Source: Lachnospiraceae bacterium (GTDB lineage: Bacteria > Bacillota > Clostridia > Lachnospirales > Lachnospiraceae). Taken from it: a stretch of DNA of 64,000 bases. A program made the position numbers and the translations under genes. Of the stretch, positions 1-8,867 are shown piece by piece. The first letter of the stretch is position 1, and each line of letters begins with the position of its first letter. The notes under the pieces were generated by a model. That model did no database searches, was not told where the DNA came from, and saw nothing but the letters and a program-made list of their open reading frames with translations. Location of the stretch: NCBI GenBank assembly GCA_028689585.1, contig JAQVCW010000008.1, positions 1 to 64,000 on the forward strand, read 5' to 3'.

Positions 1-2174
1 AGGGCCCGGGAGGCAATCGCTATCAGGGGCAGGGCAGCAGCCAGGGAGGCAATCGCTACCAGGGCCAGGGAGGTCCGGGAGGCAATCGCTATCAGGGCCA
101 GGGCAGCAGCCAGGGTGGTAACCGTTACCAGGGCAGCAGACCTCAGGGAGGTCCGGGAGGCATGTCAGGCAGAGGTCCGGCAGGCGGAAGAATGCCTAAT
201 GTCCCGAAAGCTCCGGTGGAGGCAAAACCATTAGAGAAGGAAGGACGCGCTAAGAATGAACGCGGCCTGCGCAACGAACGCAAAGGCGAAAAGGTGGGGA
301 AAGGCGATAAGCTGGACCGCATGGAGAGAGGACACCAGACTCAGAAGACGGCAGGCAAAGGAAAAGGTACAGTTAAAACTGCTGTGAAACCGGCTCCGCA
401 GCCGGTAGTAAAGGAAGAAGTGATTAAAAACATTGTGCTTCCGGATACTTTGACGATCAAAGAGCTGGCAGAGAAGATGAAGATTCAGCCGGCCGCTATT
501 GTGAAAAAGCTGTTCCTTCAGGGAACCATGGTTACAGTGAATCAGGAGATCGACTTTGATACTGCAGAAGAGATCGCACTGGATTATAACTGCATGTGTG
601 AAAAAGAAGTGAAGGTAGATGTGCTGGAAGAACTGCTGAAAGAGGATGATGATGCAGCAGATACCCTGACAGCCCGTCCGCCGGTAGTATGTGTCATGGG
701 ACACGTTGACCACGGTAAAACTTCACTGCTGGATGCGATCCGCAACACCCACGTCATTGACCGTGAAGCAGGCGGCATTACCCAGCATATCGGTGCATCT
801 GTAATTACCTGCAACGGTGAAAAGATTACATTCCTGGATACACCGGGGCATGAAGCATTTACCTCCATGCGTATGCGTGGTGCCAATTCCACGGATATTG
901 CTATTCTGGTGGTAGCGGCAGATGATGGCGTGATGCCTCAGACCATCGAGGCAATCAACCATGCGAAGGCAGCCGGCATTGAGATTATCGTAGCGATCAA
1001 TAAGATCGATAAGCCCAGCGCGAATGTGGAACGTGTAAAACAGGAACTGACAGAATATGAACTGATTCCGGAGGACTGGGGCGGAAGCACTGTATTTGTA
1101 CCGGTTTCCGCTCATACTCATGAGGGAATCGACACTCTTCTGGAGATGGTTCTGCTGACTTCCGAAGTACTGGAGCTGAAAGCGAATCCGAAGAGAAGAG
1201 CCAGAGGTCTGGTCATTGAAGCACAGTTGGATAAAGGAAGAGGCCCGGTAGCTACGGTTCTGGTACAGAAAGGTACACTGCATGTGGGAGATCCTGTCTG
1301 CGCGGGCGCCTGCCATGGCAAAGTACGTGCCATGATGGACGATAAGGGACGGAAAGTAAAAGAAGCAGGCCCGTCTACTCCGGTAGAGATCCTTGGCTTC
1401 AGCGATGTTCCCAACGCCGGCGATATTTTTGTGGCACCGGAAACTGAAAAAGAGGCCCGCAGCTTTGCAGAGACCTTTATCAGCGAAGGCAGAGAAAAAC
1501 TTCTGGAGGATACCAAGGCCAAGATGTCCCTGGATGATCTGTTCACACAGATTCAGGCGGGCAATCTGAAAGAATTAAATCTGATTGTAAAAGCAGATGT
1601 ACAGGGATCCGTAGAAGCAGTAAAACAGAGTCTTCTGAAGATTTCCAATGACGAAGTGGTTGTGAAGATCATCCACGGAGGCGTTGGTGCGATTAATGAA
1701 TCGGATGTTATCCTGGCTTCCGCTTCCAATGCAATCATTATCGGCTTTAATGTACGCCCGGATGCGATGGCGAAGACTACCGCAGAAAGAGAAGGCGTAG
1801 ATGTCCGTCTGTACCGCGTCATTTATGATGCGATCGCGGATGTGGAAGCTGCCATGAAGGGAATGCTGGATCCGATCTTCGAAGAGAAGATCATCGGTCA
1901 TGCGGAAGTGCGTCAGACCTTCAAAGCTTCCGGTGTCGGTACGATTGCCGGTGGTTATATTCTGGATGGTATGTTCCAGAGAGGCTGTACGGTACGCATT
2001 ACCAGAGAAGGCGGAAAAGTCTTCGAAGGTGCACTTGCTTCTCTGAAGCGTTTCAAGGACGATGTAAAGGAAGTAAAAGCCGGATATGAATGTGGTCTTG
2101 TCTTCGAAAAATTCAATGATGTAAAAGAAGAGGATCAGGTTGAGGCTTATATAATGGTAGAAGTACCAAGATAG
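1..2174 (+). CDS. infB: Translation initiation factor IF-2, 5' end missing
   Basis: GTPase that brings fMet-tRNA to the 30S subunit and promotes subunit joining. The reading frame (first full codon at 3) is open to the window edge, so the start lies upstream; the ATG at 162 is internal. Visible order: Gly-rich tail with four copies of GGNRYQGQ-type repeats (3-161), a Lys/Arg-rich linker, the IF2-N helix domain ([15 protein letters not shown], about 442-590), then the G domain with [17 protein letters not shown] and NKID, domain II, and the IF2-C domains to the stop. All catalytic GTPase motifs are intact. rbfA follows 41 nt later, as in the usual nusA-infB-rbfA-truB-ribF operon. Identity is certain; only the N-terminal length is unknown. 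Confidence 0.98.
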   Translation, partial: GPGGNRYQGQGSSQGGNRYQGQGGPGGNRYQGQGSSQGGNRYQGSRPQGGPGGMSGRGPAGGRMPNVPKAPVEAKPLEKEGRAKNERGLRNERKGEKVGKGDKLDRMERGHQTQKTAGKGKGTVKTAVKPAPQPVVKEEVIKNIVLPDTLTIKELAEKMKIQPAAIVKKLFLQGTMVTVNQEIDFDTAEEIALDYNCMCEKEVKVDVLEELLKEDDDAADTLTARPPVVCVMGHVDHGKTSLLDAIRNTHVIDREAGGITQHIGASVITCNGEKITFLDTPGHEAFTSMRMRGANSTDIAILVVAADDGVMPQTIEAINHAKAAGIEIIVAINKIDKPSANVERVKQELTEYELIPEDWGGSTVFVPVSAHTHEGIDTLLEMVLLTSEVLELKANPKRRARGLVIEAQLDKGRGPVATVLVQKGTLHVGDPVCAGACHGKVRAMMDDKGRKVKEAGPSTPVEILGFSDVPNAGDIFVAPETEKEARSFAETFISEGREKLLEDTKAKMSLDDLFTQIQAGNLKELNLIVKADVQGSVEAVKQSLLKISNDEVVVKIIHGGVGAINESDVILASASNAIIIGFNVRPDAMAKTTAEREGVDVRLYRVIYDAIADVEAAMKGMLDPIFEEKIIGHAEVRQTFKASGVGTIAGGYILDGMFQRGCTVRITREGGKVFEGALASLKRFKDDVKEVKAGYECGLVFEKFNDVKEEDQVEAYIMVEVPR
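3..161 (+). repeat. Glycine-rich tandem repeat in IF-2 N-terminus
   Basis: In frame with infB, four copies of a 11-12 residue unit beginning GGNRYQGQ alternate with SSQ or GP linkers. The DNA repeat is correspondingly near-identical (aggcaatcgctaycaggg-type units). It probably encodes a flexible RNA-binding-like tail; the copy number upstream of the window cannot be seen. Confidence 0.85.
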
Positions 2175-2215
2175 ATCAGGATGGACTGATGTTCATTCAA
2201 TGAGGTAGATAATTT

Positions 2216-2602
2216 ATGAGAAAAAACAGTATAAAGAATACCCGGATCAATGGAGAAGTGATGAAGGAGCTTTCTGTGATTATTCGCAGTGAAATTAAAG
2301 ATCCCCGCATCCATCCCATGACTTCGGTTACTGACGTGGAGGTTGCTCCTGATTTAAAGACCTGCAAGGCATATATCAGCGTGCTGGGTGATGAAGAAGC
2401 CCGGAAAAATACGCTGGCCGGTTTGAGAAGCGCAGAGGGATATATCAGAAGACAACTGGCACGTACGGTAAATCTTCGCAATACTCCTGAAATCAAATTT
2501 ATTCTGGATCAGTCAATTGAATATGGCATTAATATGTCAAAGCTGATTGATGATGTTACAAAGGACATTCGTGAGGAAAAAGAGGAAGAAACCGATGATT
2601 AA
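2216..2602 (+). CDS. rbfA: Ribosome-binding factor A
   Basis: Small KH-fold protein that binds the 30S subunit and helps mature the 5' end of 16S rRNA. It is 128 residues, the normal length, with the typical N-terminus (RKNSIKNTRINGEVMKELS) and the core IKDPRIHPMTSVTDVEV. The ATG at 2216 follows a weak GAGGTAG-type ribosome site. It lies between infB and the DHH phosphoesterase gene, with which it overlaps by 8 nt, implying coupled translation in one operon. Cytoplasmic. Confidence 0.96.
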   Translation: MRKNSIKNTRINGEVMKELSVIIRSEIKDPRIHPMTSVTDVEVAPDLKTCKAYISVLGDEEARKNTLAGLRSAEGYIRRQLARTVNLRNTPEIKFILDQSIEYGINMSKLIDDVTKDIREEKEEETDD

Positions 2603-3563
2603 TTTAAATGCAGAATTAAAAGAGGTCAAGACCGCAGGCATCGCGGGGCATATACGCCCGGATGGTGACTGCGTGGGCTCCTGTATTGGTTTATATCTCT
2701 ACCTGAAAAAATACTTCCCGGAGATTAAGACAGAGGTATATCTGGAAGAATTTCCGGAGGCATTCCGCTTTTTAGAGGGAAGTGATCAGGTACAGCACAA
2801 CTGTGATCAGACAAAGGAGTACGATGTATTTTTCTGTCTGGACTGCGGGGATGAAAAACGGCTGGGAAATGCAGTGAAATATTTTAATACGGCAAAAAAG
2901 ACGATCTGTATCGATCACCATATCAGCAATCAGGCATTTGCACAGGTGAATTATATCGTGCCGGATGCCAGCTCCACTTCAGAGCTGATTTTCAATCTGC
3001 TGGAGGAAACGAAGATCACCAAAGAGATGGCAGAAGCGCTCTATATGGGTATCGCCCATGACACCGGTGTGTTCAAGTTTTCCAATACCTCCAGCCGGAC
3101 CATGGAAATCGCCGGGAAGCTGATGGATAAGGGCATTGATTTTTCCACGATCGTGGATGATACCTATTTCATCAAATCCTATATTCAGAATCAGATTATG
3201 GGGCGGGCCATGCTGGAGAGCATTATGATGCTGGACGGCAGGGTGATTTTCAGCGCTATCCGCCAGAAGGATATGGACTTTTACGGAGTCGGGACCATGG
3301 ATCTGGATGGAATTGTACAGCAGCTTCGAAATACCAGAGGGGTGGAGGCGGCGCTGTTTCTTTACGAGACGGCCCCTCAGGAGTACAAGGTCAGTATGCG
3401 TTCCAACGGAAAAATCGACGTCAGTCAGATCGCATGTTATTTTGGCGGCGGCGGCCATGTAAAGGCAGCCGGATGCACCATGCAGGGAAGCGTGTACGAT
3501 GTGGTGAATAACCTGGTCAAACATATTGACAAACAATTAAAACAGATTAAGGTGACGAATTGA
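2595..3563 (+). CDS. nrnA: DHH-family nanoRNase / pAp phosphatase (NrnA-like)
   Basis: Manganese-dependent phosphoesterase that degrades 2-5 nt RNA and dephosphorylates pAp in this family. The 322-residue product has the DHH motifs in order: RPDGDCVGS near the N-terminus, FCLDCGD, IDHHISN, and the C-terminal DHHA1 Gly-rich loop FGGGGHVKAAGC that binds substrate. I place the start at the ATG at 2595, inside the rbfA stop region, because residues before it (MMMLQRTFVRKKRKK) are not family-like. The stop overlaps the TTG start of truB. The position between rbfA and truB is the conserved Firmicutes arrangement. Confidence 0.93.
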   Translation: MINLNAELKEVKTAGIAGHIRPDGDCVGSCIGLYLYLKKYFPEIKTEVYLEEFPEAFRFLEGSDQVQHNCDQTKEYDVFFCLDCGDEKRLGNAVKYFNTAKKTICIDHHISNQAFAQVNYIVPDASSTSELIFNLLEETKITKEMAEALYMGIAHDTGVFKFSNTSSRTMEIAGKLMDKGIDFSTIVDDTYFIKSYIQNQIMGRAMLESIMMLDGRVIFSAIRQKDMDFYGVGTMDLDGIVQQLRNTRGVEAALFLYETAPQEYKVSMRSNGKIDVSQIACYFGGGGHVKAAGCTMQGSVYDVVNNLVKHIDKQLKQIKVTN

Positions 3564-4462
3564 TTTCCGGAATTATTAATGTATATAAAGAAAAAGGATA
3601 TACCAGCCATGATGTGGTGGCAAAGCTGAGAGGTATTCTGCATCAGAAGAAGATCGGACATACCGGTACCCTGGATCCGGAGGCAGAAGGAGTTCTTCCG
3701 GTCTGCCTGGGATCAGGAACAAAGCTGTGCGATATGCTGACGGACAAGAGCAAGACCTATCAGGCGGTACTGCTGCTGGGGCAAAATACAGATACCCAGG
3801 ATACCACGGGCACAGTGCTGGAAACCAGAGAAGTGACTGTGACAGAAGAAGAGGCTGAAAAATGCATTCTCGGCTTTGTGGGTGAATACAGCCAGATCCC
3901 TCCTATGTATTCTGCGTTGAAGGTGGATGGGAAAAAACTGTATGAATTAGCCAGAGCCGGGATCGAGGTGGAGCGCAAGCCCCGTCAGGTCAGCATTCAC
4001 AGCATTGAGATCCAGCAGATAAATCTGCCGGAGATTGTGATGACCGTAAGCTGCTCAAAAGGAACCTATATCCGAACCCTGTGTTATGATATTGGTCAAA
4101 AACTGGGCTGCGGAGGCTGTATGAAGAGTCTGAAGCGAATTCGCGTAGGCTCTTTTGCTGTTTCACAGAGCAGAACACTGGATGAGATCAGGGCGCTGCA
4201 GGAAGAACAGCGTCTGCCGGAGATTCTGGTTCCGGTGGATGCCATGTTTCCGGAGGCTCTGGCAGTACATGTCCTTCCTGAGACAGAGAAGTATTTGAAA
4301 AACGGAAATCCGCTGCAGCCGGGCTGGTTTGCGGAAGAAGTGCCCCGGACCGGACAGGGCCGCATACGGATATATGATACATCAGACAGGTTCTGCGCAA
4401 TTTATCAATGGAATACAGCCAGAAAGCTTTTTATCCCGGAAAAAATGTTTCTGGAAGGATAA
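3560..4462 (+). CDS. truB: tRNA pseudouridine(55) synthase
   Basis: Makes pseudouridine 55 in the T-loop of tRNAs. 300 residues with the TruB signature HTGTLDPEAEGVLP, whose Asp is the catalytic nucleophile, and the later CSKGTYIRTL motif. The start is a TTG at 3560 that overlaps the TGA of the preceding gene (TTGA), giving MISGIINVYKEKGYTSHDVV, the expected N-terminus; no ATG alternative fits. The C-terminal region is a small PUA-like domain. Co-operonic with nrnA and ribF. Confidence 0.97.
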   Translation: MISGIINVYKEKGYTSHDVVAKLRGILHQKKIGHTGTLDPEAEGVLPVCLGSGTKLCDMLTDKSKTYQAVLLLGQNTDTQDTTGTVLETREVTVTEEEAEKCILGFVGEYSQIPPMYSALKVDGKKLYELARAGIEVERKPRQVSIHSIEIQQINLPEIVMTVSCSKGTYIRTLCYDIGQKLGCGGCMKSLKRIRVGSFAVSQSRTLDEIRALQEEQRLPEILVPVDAMFPEALAVHVLPETEKYLKNGNPLQPGWFAEEVPRTGQGRIRIYDTSDRFCAIYQWNTARKLFIPEKMFLEG

Positions 4463-4491
4463 AGAGGACTACAATAGCGTGGGAGGACATC

Positions 4492-5385
4492 ATGGAATAT
4501 TTTCATGGGAGAACAGATTTTTATAGGGAGGGCCCCACAGCCGTTACGATGGGGAAGTTTGATGGAGTGCATCTGGGCCATCAGAAGCTGATCCGCCATA
4601 TAAAAAAACTGGAAAACGATGTGATACACAGCGTGGTATTTGCGCTGAAAGTAAATAAAGAAGAGCTGCTGCTGACAGAAGAAGAACAAAAGCGGATCAT
4701 AGAGCAGTTAGGGGTGTCCTGTCTGATTGATTGTCCTTTTCTTCCGGAGATTTCCAGCATGGAGCCGGAGCGCTTTGTCAGTGAGATACTGGTGGACCGT
4801 CTTCATGCAGCATATATCACTGTGGGAAAAGATTTTCGATTTGGCTACCAGAAAAAGGGGGATGCCCTGTTTTTGAAGCAGCTGCAGGAAAAATATGGTT
4901 TTCAGGTGGATATTCTGGAAAAGGAACAGTTTGGCGATCGTGATATCAGCAGTACCTATATCCGGGAATGCCTGACGGGAGCGGATATGGAGACGGCAGC
5001 AAAGCTGCTGGGCAGGCCGTATCAGGTCAGCGGAGAGGTGCTCCATGGAAGAAAGATAGGGCGGACGCTGGGGATGCCTACCGTGAATTTGATTCCGCCC
5101 GCTGAAAAGCTGCTGCCGCCCAATGGAGTCTATGCCACCAGAACCTGGATTGATCAGGTCTCTTACCCTGGTATTACAAATATTGGATACAAGCCTACTG
5201 TTGGAGAGAAGTTTAAAGGGGTGGAAACCTATCTTTTTGATCTTGACCAGGATTTGTATGGAAAACATATTGTGACAGAATTTTACCGTTTTGAGCGTCC
5301 GGAACAGAAGTTTTCCTCTTTGGAGGCGCTGAAAGAGCAGATGCATCGGGATATTTCCTTTGGAAAGGAGTATTTTAGTGAATAA
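4492..5385 (+). CDS. ribF: Bifunctional riboflavin kinase / FAD synthetase
   Basis: Converts riboflavin to FMN and then FAD. 297 residues: N-terminal adenylyltransferase domain with VTMGKFDGVHLGHQKL (HxGH-type nucleotide site) and the DFRFGYQKKGD loop, then a C-terminal flavokinase with GRTLGMPTVNL and NIGYKPTV. Start chosen at 4492, just after GGGAGG; the longer reading frame begins inside truB and is not family-like. It is the usual last enzyme gene of the infB-rbfA-truB-ribF cluster. Confidence 0.97.
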   Translation: MEYFHGRTDFYREGPTAVTMGKFDGVHLGHQKLIRHIKKLENDVIHSVVFALKVNKEELLLTEEEQKRIIEQLGVSCLIDCPFLPEISSMEPERFVSEILVDRLHAAYITVGKDFRFGYQKKGDALFLKQLQEKYGFQVDILEKEQFGDRDISSTYIRECLTGADMETAAKLLGRPYQVSGEVLHGRKIGRTLGMPTVNLIPPAEKLLPPNGVYATRTWIDQVSYPGITNIGYKPTVGEKFKGVETYLFDLDQDLYGKHIVTEFYRFERPEQKFSSLEALKEQMHRDISFGKEYFSE

Positions 5386-5815
5386 AAGCTTATGGATAGC
5401 AAGCTGCTGTCTGATTATCATAGGACTTTTGTTTTTGCTGGCTGGTGTTATTCTGCAGTATTACCAGCAGTATAAGGAACCGCTCAAGGGGAGGACCACC
5501 GGAAAAGTGGTGGAACTGCTTCTGGCAGAGCCGAAAAAACGGACAGGGGCCGGCTATAAGAATTATTATTATCCGATTTTTGAATATTTTGCGGAGGGGA
5601 AGCTGTATAAAGTGAGATATCCCTATGGAGCTTATCCCAGCCCTTTTCATATAAATCAGGAAATAAAACTCTGCTACAACAAAGAGGATCCGCTGGAGTA
5701 TCAGATCGCGGAAATCAATAAATGGAAGCTGCTTTCTTCGGCGCTGTACGGTGCCGGGGTGATCAGTGTTATGATCGGATGTATTATTTTTTTGATATTT
5801 GCAGTAAGAGGTTGA
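5378..5815 (+). CDS. Small two-helix membrane protein (DUF3592-like)
   Basis: 145-residue protein with an N-terminal membrane helix (about 5-27), an extracytoplasmic-type beta-rich segment (GRTTGKVVELLL ... YYYPIFEYFAEGKLYKVRY) and a C-terminal helix (about 118-142). This layout resembles DUF3592 proteins, whose function is unknown. The start is probably GTG 5378, 8 nt after AAGGAG and overlapping the ribF stop by 8 nt; an upstream TTG at 5360 lacks a ribosome site. No enzymatic motif seen. Confidence 0.75.
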   Translation: MNKSLWIASCCLIIIGLLFLLAGVILQYYQQYKEPLKGRTTGKVVELLLAEPKKRTGAGYKNYYYPIFEYFAEGKLYKVRYPYGAYPSPFHINQEIKLCYNKEDPLEYQIAEINKWKLLSSALYGAGVISVMIGCIIFLIFAVRG

Positions 5816-5840
5816 CGGAAAACATCAATTATGATATATT
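5812..5840 (+). promoter_or_regulatory. Promoter of rpsO
   Basis: TTGACG at 5812-5817 and TATATT at 5835-5840 with a 17-nt spacer. It begins at the end of the upstream gene and would give a transcript with a leader of about 85 nt before rpsO. Confidence 0.7.
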
Positions 5841-5847
5841 AGATCGG

Positions 5848-5918
5848 TATGATTTAGCCGATGCTCAGAGTTTGGACACTCCAACCGATTTCTTAGTATC
5901 CGGCGATAAATAAAATTT
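5848..5918 (+). promoter_or_regulatory. rpsO leader, candidate S15 autoregulatory structure
   Basis: The leader between the promoter and rpsO contains a short hairpin TTGG-ACACT-CCAA and flanking GCCGAT / ATCCGGC segments that could pair. Ribosomal protein S15 represses its own mRNA through leader structures in several bacteria, of unrelated shapes. That this leader does so is inference. Confidence 0.35.
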
Positions 5919-5933
5919 CAGGAGGAATAAAAG

Positions 5934-6200
5934 ATGATTTCAAAAGAAAAGAAACAGGCAATTATGGCAGAGTATGGCAGAAAAGAAGGAGATACAGGTT
6001 CACCGGAAGTACAGATCGCTGTATTGACTGCCAGAATTCAGGAACTGACTGCACATCTGCAGGAGAACCCGAAGGATCATCATTCAAGAAGAGGTCTTCT
6101 TAAAATGGTAGGTCAGAGACGTGGCTTACTGGCTTATCTGAAGCAAACTGATATTGAAGGATACCGTACTTTAATTGTAAAACTGGGAATCAGAAAATAA
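5934..6200 (+). CDS. rpsO: 30S ribosomal protein S15
   Basis: 88 residues, the normal size, binding the central domain of 16S rRNA early in 30S assembly. Family landmarks include [38 protein letters not shown] and the terminal lysine-rich tail. AGGAGGAATAAAAG precedes the ATG. It has its own promoter and a strong terminator, and sits before pnp as in most bacteria. Confidence 0.99.
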   Translation: MISKEKKQAIMAEYGRKEGDTGSPEVQIAVLTARIQELTAHLQENPKDHHSRRGLLKMVGQRRGLLAYLKQTDIEGYRTLIVKLGIRK

Positions 6201-6210
6201 TCCAAGAACA

Positions 6211-6240
6211 AAGGGGCGGAGTTTTCCGCCCTTTATTGTT
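6211..6240 (+). terminator. rpsO terminator
   Basis: Stem GGGCGGA (6214-6220) and TCCGCCC (6225-6231), loop GTTT, followed by a T-rich run TTTATTGTT. Typical intrinsic terminator just after the rpsO stop. Confidence 0.9.
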
Positions 6241-6373
6241 ATGAAAGTAATGAAAATATGATAATAATGAGGGTGAAATACTATTTCCCGAGACCACTGA
6301 AAAGGTGATTTTATGGAAAGTCATTTTTTCAGTTGTTTCGGAAGAGATTTCATCGAAGAAAAAGGAGAAAACT

Positions 6374-8464
6374 ATGTATAAGAATTTTTCAATGGAGCTG
6401 GCTGGCAGAACATTATCAATCGATATCGGCAGAGTGGCAGCTCAGGCAAATGGTGCAGCATTTATGCACTATGGTGATACTACTGTGTTGTGTACCGCGA
6501 CGGCTTCCGACAAGCCAAGAGAAGGCATTGACTTCTTCCCGCTCAGCGTGGAGTTTGAGGAAAAGCTGTATTCCGTAGGCAAGATCCCTGGTGGCTTCAA
6601 TAAGCGTGAGGGCAAGGCATCTGAGAATTCCGTGCTGACAGCGCGTGTCATTGACCGTCCTATGAGACCTCTGTTCCCAAAGGATTACAGAAATGATGTG
6701 ACATTAAATAATCTGGTTATGGCAGTGGATCCGGCATGCCGTCCGGAGCTGGTGGCTATGCTGGGGTCTGCGATTGCTACCTGCATTTCCGACATTCCGT
6801 TTGATGGACCATGTGCGATGACTCAGATTGGTCTGGTCGATGGAGAATTTGTGGTGAACCCGTCTCAGGAACAGTGGAAGAATGGGGATCTGCAGTTGAC
6901 CGTAGCTTCTACCGGTGAGAAAGTGATCATGATCGAGGCAGGAGCAAATGAGATTCCGGAAGATAAGATGATCGAGGCAATCTACAGAGCTCATGACATC
7001 AATCTGGAGCTCATTGAGTTCATTAAAAAAATCGTGGCAGAAGTAGGAAAAGCGAAGCATACTTATGAAAGCTGTGCGATTCCGGCGGAGATGTTTGACG
7101 AGATAAAGAAGATCGTAACTCCGGAAGAGATGGAGACCGCAGTATTTACAGATGTAAAACAGGTTCGGGAAGAAAATATCCGAAATATTACTGCAAAACT
7201 GGAAGAGGCATTTGCTGAGAAGGAAGAATGGCTTCCGATTTTGAGCGAAGCAGTATACCAGTACCAGAAAAAGACCGTTCGTAAGATGATCCTGAAAGAT
7301 CATAAGCGTCCGGACGGACGTGAGATCACGCAGATCAGACATCTGGCGGCTGAGACAGATCTGATACCGAGAGTGCATGGCTCTGCTATGTTTACCCGTG
7401 GACAGACACAGATCTGTACCATCACGACTTTGGCTCCGTTATCTGAGGTTCAGAGAATTGATGGCCTGGATGAAAACGAAGTGAATAAGCGTTATATGCA
7501 TCACTATAATTTCCCGTCCTATTCTGTAGGTGAGACGAAACCATCCAGAGGACCGGGAAGAAGAGAGATTGGTCATGGAGCATTGGCGGAGAAAGCTCTG
7601 ATACCGGTTCTTCCGACCGAAGAAGAATTCCCGTATGCGATCCGTACCGTTTCTGAGACATTTGAATCCAATGGTTCTACCTCTCAGGCCAGCATCTGTG
7701 CATCTACGTTGTCTTTGATGGCGGCAGGTGTTCCCATCAAAAAGCCGGTAGCAGGTATTTCCTGTGGTCTGGTGACCGGAGACAGTGACGATGATTATCT
7801 GGTACTGACGGATATCCAGGGTCTGGAGGATTTCTTTGGCGATATGGACTTTAAGGTAGCAGGCACTCATGACGGAATCACTGCGATCCAGATGGATATC
7901 AAGATTCACGGACTGACCAGACCGATCGTGGAAGAAGCGATTGCCAGAACAAAACAGGCAAGAGAATATATCTTAAATGAGGTTATGACACCTTGTATCG
8001 CAGAGCCGAGAGCGACCGTATCAGAATTTGCCCCGAAGATCGTCCAGATTCAGATTGATCCTCAGAAGATCGGTGATGTGGTTGGACAGCGTGGAAAGAC
8101 CATCAATACTATTATTGAACGTACCGGCGTGAAGATCGATATCACGGATGATGGTTCGGTATCCGTTTGCGGTACGGATAAAACGATGATGGATAAGGCA
8201 ATTGATATGATCCGGCTCATCACCACCGAATTCAAGGAAGGCATGATCTTTACCGGCGAAGTAGTCAGCATCAAGGATTTCGGCGCGTTTATCGAGTTCG
8301 CTCCGGGAAAAGAAGGAATGGTTCACATTTCCAAGATTGCCAAAGAGCGTATTAACCATGTGGAAGATGTACTGACACTGGGTGATAAGGTTAAAGTGGT
8401 TTGTCTTGGTAAGGATAAGATGGGTCGAATCAGCTTCAGCATCAAGGATGTAAAAGAAAACTAA
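6374..8464 (+). CDS. pnp: Polyribonucleotide nucleotidyltransferase (PNPase)
   Basis: Phosphorolytic 3'-5' exoribonuclease of RNA decay. 696 residues with two RNase PH domains (first around MYKNFSMELAGRTLS...TDKPREG; second with GQTQICTITTLAPL, PSRGPGRREIGHG and the catalytic GDSDDDYLVLTDIQGLEDF region), then KH (VVGQRGKTINTI) and S1 (GEVVSIKDFGAFIEFAPGK). Start taken at ATG 6374 after AAAGGAGAAAACT; a longer frame from 6305 adds 23 residues unlike the family. Long AT-rich gap upstream may hold its own leader. Confidence 0.98.
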   Translation: MYKNFSMELAGRTLSIDIGRVAAQANGAAFMHYGDTTVLCTATASDKPREGIDFFPLSVEFEEKLYSVGKIPGGFNKREGKASENSVLTARVIDRPMRPLFPKDYRNDVTLNNLVMAVDPACRPELVAMLGSAIATCISDIPFDGPCAMTQIGLVDGEFVVNPSQEQWKNGDLQLTVASTGEKVIMIEAGANEIPEDKMIEAIYRAHDINLELIEFIKKIVAEVGKAKHTYESCAIPAEMFDEIKKIVTPEEMETAVFTDVKQVREENIRNITAKLEEAFAEKEEWLPILSEAVYQYQKKTVRKMILKDHKRPDGREITQIRHLAAETDLIPRVHGSAMFTRGQTQICTITTLAPLSEVQRIDGLDENEVNKRYMHHYNFPSYSVGETKPSRGPGRREIGHGALAEKALIPVLPTEEEFPYAIRTVSETFESNGSTSQASICASTLSLMAAGVPIKKPVAGISCGLVTGDSDDDYLVLTDIQGLEDFFGDMDFKVAGTHDGITAIQMDIKIHGLTRPIVEEAIARTKQAREYILNEVMTPCIAEPRATVSEFAPKIVQIQIDPQKIGDVVGQRGKTINTIIERTGVKIDITDDGSVSVCGTDKTMMDKAIDMIRLITTEFKEGMIFTGEVVSIKDFGAFIEFAPGKEGMVHISKIAKERINHVEDVLTLGDKVKVVCLGKDKMGRISFSIKDVKEN

Positions 8465-8508
8465 GCTTTATTGTGAAAATTTGGTTAAGCTTATTGTGAA
8501 ATTTGTTG
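8463..8508 (+). repeat. Two tandem imperfect repeats upstream of the T-box promoter
   Basis: AAGCTTTATTGTGAAAATTTG (8463-8483; shown as its 20-nt core AAGCTTTATTGTGAAAATTT) is followed by AAGCTTATTGTGAAATTTG from about 8487. The copies abut the -35 at 8509, a position suiting a regulator site or a promoter UP-like region; function unknown. Confidence 0.55.
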
Positions 8509-8537
8509 TTGACAAAATGCTGATTTTGTACTAATCT
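8509..8537 (+). promoter_or_regulatory. Promoter of the T-box / ABC transporter operon
   Basis: Perfect -35 TTGACA at 8509-8514; the best -10 at a 17-nt spacing is TAATCT (8532-8537), a weak match. It lies about 35 nt before the T-box leader begins. Confidence 0.5.
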
Positions 8538-8572
8538 GTGAATAATTAATAAAATCTGTTTTATAAATTCAA

Positions 8573-8826
8573 ACCTGTGAGAAAGAGTAGTAGGTTCGTA
8601 GGATGGTTACAGAGAGCTGCAGGGGGTGGAACTGCGGCGCCGGAGGATGAATTGAATGGACTTTTGAGGGTGTGCTGAAGTTACAGTAGGTATCACCGGG
8701 AACCGAACCCGTTATCAATGCGGATGCATGTATTGTGCATAATGAGTGGGCCTGGCCAAATTGAGTGGTACCGCGTTAATAGAGTTTTATTAGCGTCTCA
8801 AGTTTATACTTGAGGCGCTTTTTTGT
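8573..8826 (+). promoter_or_regulatory. T-box riboswitch, tryptophan specifier
   Basis: Leader RNA that binds uncharged tRNA and switches transcription on. The conserved T-box AATTGAGTGGTACCGCG lies at 8759-8775. Stem I shows AGAAAGAGTAGTA, the AGAGAG bulge (about 8612) and GGTGGAA terminal-loop elements; the specifier loop reads GAA-TGG-A, with codon TGG (Trp) at 8657-8659. The terminator is AGCGTCTCAAGT / ACTTGAGGCGCT (8792-8803 / 8808-8819) with a T-run. Downstream is an ABC importer, matching the predicted TrpXYZ tryptophan transporters known to be under Trp T-boxes in Firmicutes. Confidence 0.92.
8792..8826 (+). terminator. T-box regulated terminator
   Basis: Twelve-base-pair stem with one G-U pair, TTAT loop (8804-8807), then TTTTTTG. 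It is the 'off' structure that competes with the antiterminator containing the ACCGCG T-box bases. Confidence 0.9.
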
Positions 8827-8867
8827 TTTTACTACAATCATTGTGATTATTTTAAGGAGGATGTATC

